Shown here piece after piece: positions 59,227 through 64,000 of a stretch of DNA of 64,000 nt. The notes beneath the pieces are model-generated. The model was given only the letters and a program-made list of their open reading frames with translations, was not told the DNA's origin and made no database searches. The translations under genes were made by a program, and so were the position numbers. The DNA comes from UBA822 sp965249775 (GTDB taxonomy: Bacteria > Gemmatimonadota > Gemmatimonadetes > Longimicrobiales > Gaopeijiaceae). The stretch lies in NCBI GenBank assembly GCA_965249775.1, contig OZ252253.1, positions 868,001 through 932,000 on the forward strand. The letters are read 5' to 3'. Each line of letters begins with the position of its first letter. The stretch's first letter is position 1.

Positions 59227-61860
59227 TCACTTCGGCCCTTCATCGCTCTCCCAACCCTCGGCGTAAAACTCCATCAGGAAGCGGGTCAGATCGATCCATG
59301 GCCCCTTCTTCAATGGAGCGGGGGGCAACGATTCTCGGAGGTATGCGCCGTACGTCTTGCGGACGATGCGATCGTCGAGGATCAGGATCGTGCCGCGATC
59401 CTCCTGGGATCGCACCAATCGACCGAAGCCCTGCTTGAGTTTCAACGCCGCGAGGGGAAGCACGAATTCCCGGAACGAGTCCCCTCCCCGACGCTCGATC
59501 GACTGGATCCTGGCGGCCGTAATGGGCTCGGTCGGGACTTTGAATGGCAATCGCTGGATGATGAGTCCCCTAAGGGGCCGACCCGGCACATCGACGCCCT
59601 CCCAGAACGACGACGTGCCGAGCAGAAGTCCCGAACCCGACTCGGTGAAGCGCTCCAACAAGCGGACCCGAGTGTCCTCACCCTGGACGAAGAGCGGCCA
59701 TCGAACGGCCCTGTCTTCGCGCAGCAATTCCGCGACTCTGCGGAGTGCGCGGTGGGACGTAAACAGCACGAATATGCCCCCGTCGGAGAAGCTGCAGGTG
59801 TCCCTGATCACTTCGGCCGTGGCTTCTTCGAACACCCCACGGGAGTCATTGACATCGGGCAGATCCGTGGGAACTGCCAACAATGTCTGATTATTGAAGT
59901 CGAAGGGGGAGTGTATGATAGACTCACTCACATCAACTTCTATCTCATATCTAGAAAGCTCGTCCAGCTCATCGTCCTTCAGGCCGATCCTGCTCCTGAG
60001 GAAGGAAAAGGACTCCCTCGTCGCCAACGTGGCCGAGCACAGGGCTGCGGTCTCGACTTTCTCGAAGAGGTGCTCTCGAAGAAGATCGCCCACTTCGATG
60101 GGGGCGGAGGCGATCACCAGATTCCGGTTCTTTCCGCGCGACTTACCCCGCCACTCCAACCAGCGCACAAAGCGCTCCTCTTCTTCATCGGCGTCGAGGA
60201 CTGTGCGCAGCGTGTGAGCAGCGTCCGCCAACCTGTGCTCGCCACTCCGGAGATCGAGAAGGCGTCCCTCCAGCCCCTCCGACAAGGTGTCGTGGTCCTC
60301 CAAGCGCTCCCGCACCTGACGCAGCTCCCCGGACAACTCTTGAAAAGCCGATGCCAGGCCGTCGAGGCGTTCTAGCACGCCGGGCCGGGACGCAGGCTCG
60401 GGCATCTCTGCGGTGCCGATCCGCACGGCGCCCATGGCATCGGACGGAAGAAGCGGCTCCAACGTGTCGAGGAACAGGGTAAGCTGAGCCCTGGCCTCTT
60501 CGAGAGCCGGACGCACCCGCTCCTCGATCCGTGATCGCAACTCCATAGCGGGCCCTCGCTCTGTCCTACCGGCCAGGGCCTCCTGCACCGCCGTGAGGAC
60601 GCCCCGCCCACGCCGGTCCAGGCGGGCCAACATCCGAAACATTCCGCGGCGCGTGACTTCCAGTCCGAGATGTGACGTGGCCGCGTCCTCGATGTTGTGA
60701 GCCTCGTCCAGGATCAGGTGCCGATACGCGGGGAGAACAGCGGAGGCTTTGTAGTTCTGCGTCGCGATCCTCACCGAGAGGTCGGTGAAAAGAAGATGAT
60801 GGTTCGTGATCAGCAGATTGGCCGAGGCGGCCCTTCGCCGCGAACGTTGGTAGAAGCACGCCTGAAAGTGAGGGCAGTGAGTGCGAAGGCAGATGTCGGA
60901 GTCGCTCTTCACCTCGTCCCAGACATCCTCGCTGGGCATGAACGTGAGGTCGGCTCGGGACCCGTCCTCCGTCCGTCCGACCCAGTCGAGCAGCTGGTCC
61001 AACTCATCGGCCCGATCGTCCGGGAAGAGAAGTGGGGCGGACTCCGCCGCCAACCTTGCTCTCCGGATGGAGATGTAGTTTCCCCTGCCCTTCACTAGTT
61101 CCCAGTCGACCTCCTCTCCGACGAGGCGACGCACCAGAGGCAGGTCCTTTTGGTCCAGTTGCTCCTGGAGGTTGATCGTGTTGGTGGAAATCACCGTTCG
61201 TTCCGCGTTCCCCAGAGCCCACTCAGCCGAGGGAATGAGGTAGGCCAACGATTTACCGGTGCCTGTGCCTGCCTCGACCAGCGTAACGCCTCCTCGGTTG
61301 TAGGTCTCGGCGACCCGACGGAGCATGGTGCGCTGCCCCGGACGGTCCTCGTAGGCGGGATGCTCCTGCACGAGTGGGCCCGACGGGCCGATCAGGGCCT
61401 CGAGCCGATCGATCTCGAGCGGCTGCACCACTCTCGGTTTCGGGGGCTCGACGACGACAAAGAGCCGATCGGCATCGTTGTTGGTGATGGCTGTCCCGAT
61501 GCCCTCTTCGTACAGGCGCCCGGCCACACTCAGATCTGCGTCGGACGGCTCCACGTCGCCGGAAGGATGGTTATGGATCATGACCGAGCCTTCATCGGCA
61601 TCGCGGGCGGCAGCCAGCACAGCCGCCTTGTTGCCTCGCGCGACGGCCCTCGGCTCCACCAGTACTCGATCAGGGCCGACTCGAGCGAGGAAGCAGACCT
61701 CCCTGCCACCGGTTTTGCCCACCTCCGCCCGAATCTGCTCGGCAGCGGCAGGCGAGAGACGGAGATCGGATCTGGTCGAAGCCGGGTCATCGCGAGCGGT
61801 CGAAGGCACGGCGTCCGATGGGGTCGAAGCCGGGTCGGAGTGGTCCTGCGGAGCGTTCAA
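59227..61860 (-). CDS. RadC/JAMM domain fused to DinG-type superfamily 2 helicase
   Basis: 877 residues. N-terminal residues 33-145 form a RadC/JAMM-like domain with HxHP-x(6)-S-xx-D exactly as H96-N-H98-P, S106 and D109, plus E54 upstream (full JAMM metal set). Then a DinG/XPD-type helicase: Walker A GTGTGKS (about 198-204), DEAH at 385-388, DTSSFWEGVDVPG-like (GTSSFWEGVDVPG) and QGFGRLVRSQEDRG motifs. The Fe-S region has C324, C329 and C335, but the first cluster Cys is Ser264 (KGRGNYIS). DinG unwinds DNA-RNA hybrids and displaces proteins. The fused JAMM is unusual; no ubiquitin-like system is nearby. Confidence 0.88.
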   Translation of the reverse strand: MNAPQDHSDPASTPSDAVPSTARDDPASTRSDLRLSPAAAEQIRAEVGKTGGREVCFLARVGPDRVLVEPRAVARGNKAAVLAAARDADEGSVMIHNHPSGDVEPSDADLSVAGRLYEEGIGTAITNNDADRLFVVVEPPKPRVVQPLEIDRLEALIGPSGPLVQEHPAYEDRPGQRTMLRRVAETYNRGGVTLVEAGTGTGKSLAYLIPSAEWALGNAERTVISTNTINLQEQLDQKDLPLVRRLVGEEVDWELVKGRGNYISIRRARLAAESAPLLFPDDRADELDQLLDWVGRTEDGSRADLTFMPSEDVWDEVKSDSDICLRTHCPHFQACFYQRSRRRAASANLLITNHHLLFTDLSVRIATQNYKASAVLPAYRHLILDEAHNIEDAATSHLGLEVTRRGMFRMLARLDRRGRGVLTAVQEALAGRTERGPAMELRSRIEERVRPALEEARAQLTLFLDTLEPLLPSDAMGAVRIGTAEMPEPASRPGVLERLDGLASAFQELSGELRQVRERLEDHDTLSEGLEGRLLDLRSGEHRLADAAHTLRTVLDADEEEERFVRWLEWRGKSRGKNRNLVIASAPIEVGDLLREHLFEKVETAALCSATLATRESFSFLRSRIGLKDDELDELSRYEIEVDVSESIIHSPFDFNNQTLLAVPTDLPDVNDSRGVFEEATAEVIRDTCSFSDGGIFVLFTSHRALRRVAELLREDRAVRWPLFVQGEDTRVRLLERFTESGSGLLLGTSSFWEGVDVPGRPLRGLIIQRLPFKVPTEPITAARIQSIERRGGDSFREFVLPLAALKLKQGFGRLVRSQEDRGTILILDDRIVRKTYGAYLRESLPPAPLKKGPWIDLTRFLMEFYAEGWESDEGPK

Positions 61861-61903
61861 GGAAGGCTCCCTCAGAGGCCTGTTGAAGAAGTGGGGCGAG
61901 CCC

Positions 61904-63166
61904 TCAGGTCTTGAGCTTCTGCTTCCTGGCCGCCGGGAAAAGAACGTTGTTCAAGATCAGCCGATACCCAGGAGAGCTGCGGTATAAATCAAGATTGGTC
62001 GGCGGGTCCCCGATTTGATGCTCCGGATCTTCGGGATCGTGTCCACCGAAGTATGTCCACGTCCCCTCTCCAAAGTTGCCGTGCACGTACTTCGCGATGT
62101 CTCCGTCTTGGGCCAGCACGATCACGCCGGGTTTGAGCCGGTCGGTCCGGAAGGAGGTCGTGAGTCCATAGAAGTCCGGAATCAGGGCAACGTGGTTCTG
62201 CGTGAGCATCGCCGGCACGGGATCGAACTTGGCGGAAAAGTCGAAGAGGGTGAACACCCCGAGCTCCAAGCGCCACGGGGTGTTGACCTGGTGTGCATCG
62301 ATGTCGCTGAAGGCGTTCACGGACGAGCTCGTCTGCACCACGCCATCCGTAAAGGCCATCGCGAGGTCCCATTCCATCTTGCTCGTGGCGTTCGGATCCG
62401 GCGGCGACCCGTCGGAGTACGCGGCCGCGATATCCGTGCGCTCGGCACCCAAGGCGAGCTCGAGTGTTTCGGTGGCGGAACACATGGCCAACAAGAACCC
62501 GCCGTCTTCCACGTACTGGCGGAGCCGCTGGGCGACGCCCTTCTTGAGGGCGGGCACGCTCTCGAACCCCATCCGCTCCGCCATCTCCTCGTTTCGGGAC
62601 ACCTCCTCTTGGAGCCAAGGGGACCCGGCGTAGGTGATGAAAAACTTGGAGTACTGCCCCGTGAAGTCCTCGTGGTGCAGATGTAGCCACTCGTACTCGT
62701 CCAGTCCCCCGCGGAGGACATCGTCGTCCCAGATGGTCTCGTACGGAATTTGGGCGTACTCGAGCGCCATGGTGACCGCGTCGTCCCATGGAGTGCTGTT
62801 AGGGGGCGTGTAGATCGCAACTCTGGGCGCCTTCTCCAAGATGACCGTTTCCATGTTCGAATCGGCGATCACGGCTCGGATCCCGGCGATGTCGGCGCCG
62901 GTCACCGGCTCGGTGGTGATGCCTCTGAGGGCAGCCTGACGACGTAGACCCTCCATGTCGGGCAACAGGAAGGAGCCCCCGCGGTAGTTGAGCAGCCACT
63001 CGGCCTCTCCGTATTGTTCGAGAGCCCAATAGGTGAGGCCGTACGCCTTGAGATGGTTCTCTTGTGCGCGGTCCATAGGGACGAGCAGCGACTGGGCGGC
63101 CCCCGCCAACGGCCAGGCCACGCAGGCCACAGACACGGTGAGCCGAACGACACAAGACATCCTCAT
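61904..63166 (-). CDS. Secreted protein with class I amidotransferase-like fold
   Basis: 420 residues, signal peptide (VVRLTVSVACVAWPLAGAAQ). ATG overlaps the previous stop by 4 bp (ATGA). The sequence has a ThuA/GATase-like core: VAIYTPPNSTPWDDAVTMALEYAQIPYETIWDDDVLRG, EWLHLHHEDFTGQYSKFF, QYVEDGGFLLAMCSATETLELAL (a nucleophile-elbow-like MCSATE) and FGEGTWTYFGGHDPEDPEHQIG near the C-terminus. Homologues are often labelled asparagine synthetase B by mistake; no synthetase domain is present. Enzymatic role unknown; MCSATE could be a GATase-like Cys. Coupled to the TPR gene. Confidence 0.75.
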   Translation of the reverse strand: MRMSCVVRLTVSVACVAWPLAGAAQSLLVPMDRAQENHLKAYGLTYWALEQYGEAEWLLNYRGGSFLLPDMEGLRRQAALRGITTEPVTGADIAGIRAVIADSNMETVILEKAPRVAIYTPPNSTPWDDAVTMALEYAQIPYETIWDDDVLRGGLDEYEWLHLHHEDFTGQYSKFFITYAGSPWLQEEVSRNEEMAERMGFESVPALKKGVAQRLRQYVEDGGFLLAMCSATETLELALGAERTDIAAAYSDGSPPDPNATSKMEWDLAMAFTDGVVQTSSSVNAFSDIDAHQVNTPWRLELGVFTLFDFSAKFDPVPAMLTQNHVALIPDFYGLTTSFRTDRLKPGVIVLAQDGDIAKYVHGNFGEGTWTYFGGHDPEDPEHQIGDPPTNLDLYRSSPGYRLILNNVLFPAARKQKLKT

Positions 63167-64000
63167 CGGTCCGACCCGCTCTGGATCCGCTGAAGCTCGC
63201 GGCGTGCAATCGGTACGATCGCGCTGTTGGGCTGCTCCAGGATGAGGTCTTCCAAGAGTTGAATCGCCTCGTCCAAGCCCCCGGGCCTCGCACCCTTGAA
63301 ACGCGCGAGCCCGAGCGTAGCTTCCGGTACCTCCGAGGCATATGGGTGGTCCCGGATGATCCTCTCCCGGAAGTCGGCCGCCTGCTCCGGCACCCCGCCC
63401 ACTGATGCGATCAGGGCGCCCACCGCGAGCAGTGACGGACGCACGTCCCGGGGTACAGCCGCGATCGCGACCTCTAACTCAGACAGCGCTTCATCAGTGC
63501 GCCCCCGATGCGCGAGGACGGCGCTCTGCAGGAAAGCCGCGAGGGCTTCTCCTTCGAGACGATCGAGGAGGTCCAAGAGCGCAATCACTTCTGTGGCCAC
63601 ATCAGGGGAGACACCCGAGAGAGCTTCCTGCAGCGCCTCCCGGCCTTCTACGACCTCTCCGGCGGCCAAGTAGAGGTAACCGCGTTCGAGGGCGCTCCTC
63701 GGGCCACCCACCCCCGCCAAAAGCGATCGGGCACCCTCTGGATCCCCCCCGTCATCAAGCTGCACGGCCAGCGTCGTCGCCAACTCGTCGAGTTGGGGCG
63801 CATCCGGGAACTCAACAGCGAACGCCACCAGTGACTCTTCCATCCCAGCTGCGCCCAGCTCGATCCCGATCCGGATGATCTCGGCGAGCGCACGACGTCG
63901 CTCGATGCTGCCCTCGGGGAGATCGTCGGCAATCGCTTGCTGTGCCTCGAGGGCTCGGGCCGTGTCCCCGTTCAGCAGCGCCGCATCCGTGATGCGCTGA
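63163..64000 (-). CDS. TPR-repeat protein, 5' end outside window
   Basis: The frame is open to the right edge of the window, so the N-terminus is missing. About 279 residues are visible, almost entirely helical with tetratricopeptide periodicity: ERGYLYLAAGEVVEGREALQEAL, LAHRGRTDEALSELEVAI and LDEAIQLLEDLILEQPNSAIVPIARRELQRI. TPRs make protein-interaction surfaces. It is translationally coupled (4-bp overlap) to the secreted amidotransferase-like gene, which suggests a joint function. Confidence 0.82.
   Translation of the reverse strand, partial: QRITDAALLNGDTARALEAQQAIADDLPEGSIERRRALAEIIRIGIELGAAGMEESLVAFAVEFPDAPQLDELATTLAVQLDDGGDPEGARSLLAGVGGPRSALERGYLYLAAGEVVEGREALQEALSGVSPDVATEVIALLDLLDRLEGEALAAFLQSAVLAHRGRTDEALSELEVAIAAVPRDVRPSLLAVGALIASVGGVPEQAADFRERIIRDHPYASEVPEATLGLARFKGARPGGLDEAIQLLEDLILEQPNSAIVPIARRELQRIQSGSDR

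Overview
The window is high-GC bacterial chromosome, densely coded on both strands. It has many secreted lipoproteins and quinoproteins, frequent GTG and TTG starts, and short intergenic spaces. The gene mix fits a free-living aerobic heterotroph, tentatively Gemmatimonadota. It includes PQQ dehydrogenases, c-type cytochromes, a plug-only TonB-like C-terminus ending in TTRR, an amidotransferase-like secreted protein often labelled asparagine synthetase B, short lipoproteins, a TRAP transporter and a DapL-type aminotransferase. The phylum is an inference; no rRNA or ribosomal protein gene is present to test it.

Region by region: 1-5.0 kb is accessory. It holds the end of a PKD-domain surface protein with a 32-Asp tail, an intact IS630-family element with TA target duplication, a VapC/ribbon-helix-helix toxin-antitoxin pair with an iterated 8-bp operator-like array over its start, and a small-protein/nucleotidyltransferase pair that may be a second toxin-antitoxin system. 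From 5 to 19 kb come a lipid kinase, a PhoD-like phosphatase, acyl-CoA genes (family III CoA-transferase, two crotonases, a carboxyltransferase and an acyl-CoA dehydrogenase, partly resembling a leucine-degradation liu cluster), a flavoprotein, a uracil-DNA-glycosylase-like protein, a tandem pair of paralogous four-helix membrane proteins, and a cytochrome-quinoprotein fusion like polyvinyl alcohol dehydrogenase. At 19-33 kb there is an SRPBCC/ArsR pair behind a perfect 16-bp palindrome, a glucose-dehydrogenase-like quinoprotein, and a divergent module (aminotransferase plus TRAP transporter against a GlcD/GlcF-type fusion) that looks like 2-hydroxyacid (glycolate or lactate) uptake and oxidation with glyoxylate transamination. 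It ends with an XoxF-signature PQQ dehydrogenase followed directly by a CXXXCH cytochrome.

33-47 kb is mainly secreted or surface proteins: a 1109-residue repeat protein, a sulfatase-fold lipoprotein with Thr at the nucleophile position, a Sel1/plug chimera, a pilin, a tRNA-Ser(UGA), a quinone-oxidoreductase-like protein, and a cytochrome c plus copper-monooxygenase-like protein. 47-64 kb is core metabolism on the minus strand: purH, purN, a metallo-beta-lactamase hydrolase, an ErpA/IscA protein, selA, valS, a DapL-like aminotransferase broken by a 2-bp insertion, a fumarylacetoacetate-hydrolase-family protein, a RadC/JAMM-DinG helicase fusion, and a secreted protein coupled to a TPR protein.

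Two patterns cut across the window. Short tandem minisatellites (13-19 bp units) recur at gene ends or between genes at 4964, 7805, 12295, 32675 and 47034. Several operons are tightly coupled by 1-4 bp stop/start overlaps. The items most worth follow-up are the RadC/JAMM-DinG fusion, the Sel1-plug chimera, the CXXXCH cytochrome with its XoxF-like partner, the tandem operator at the toxin-antitoxin start, and the cytochrome-copper monooxygenase. No CRISPR array, rRNA, prophage or plasmid origin was seen.
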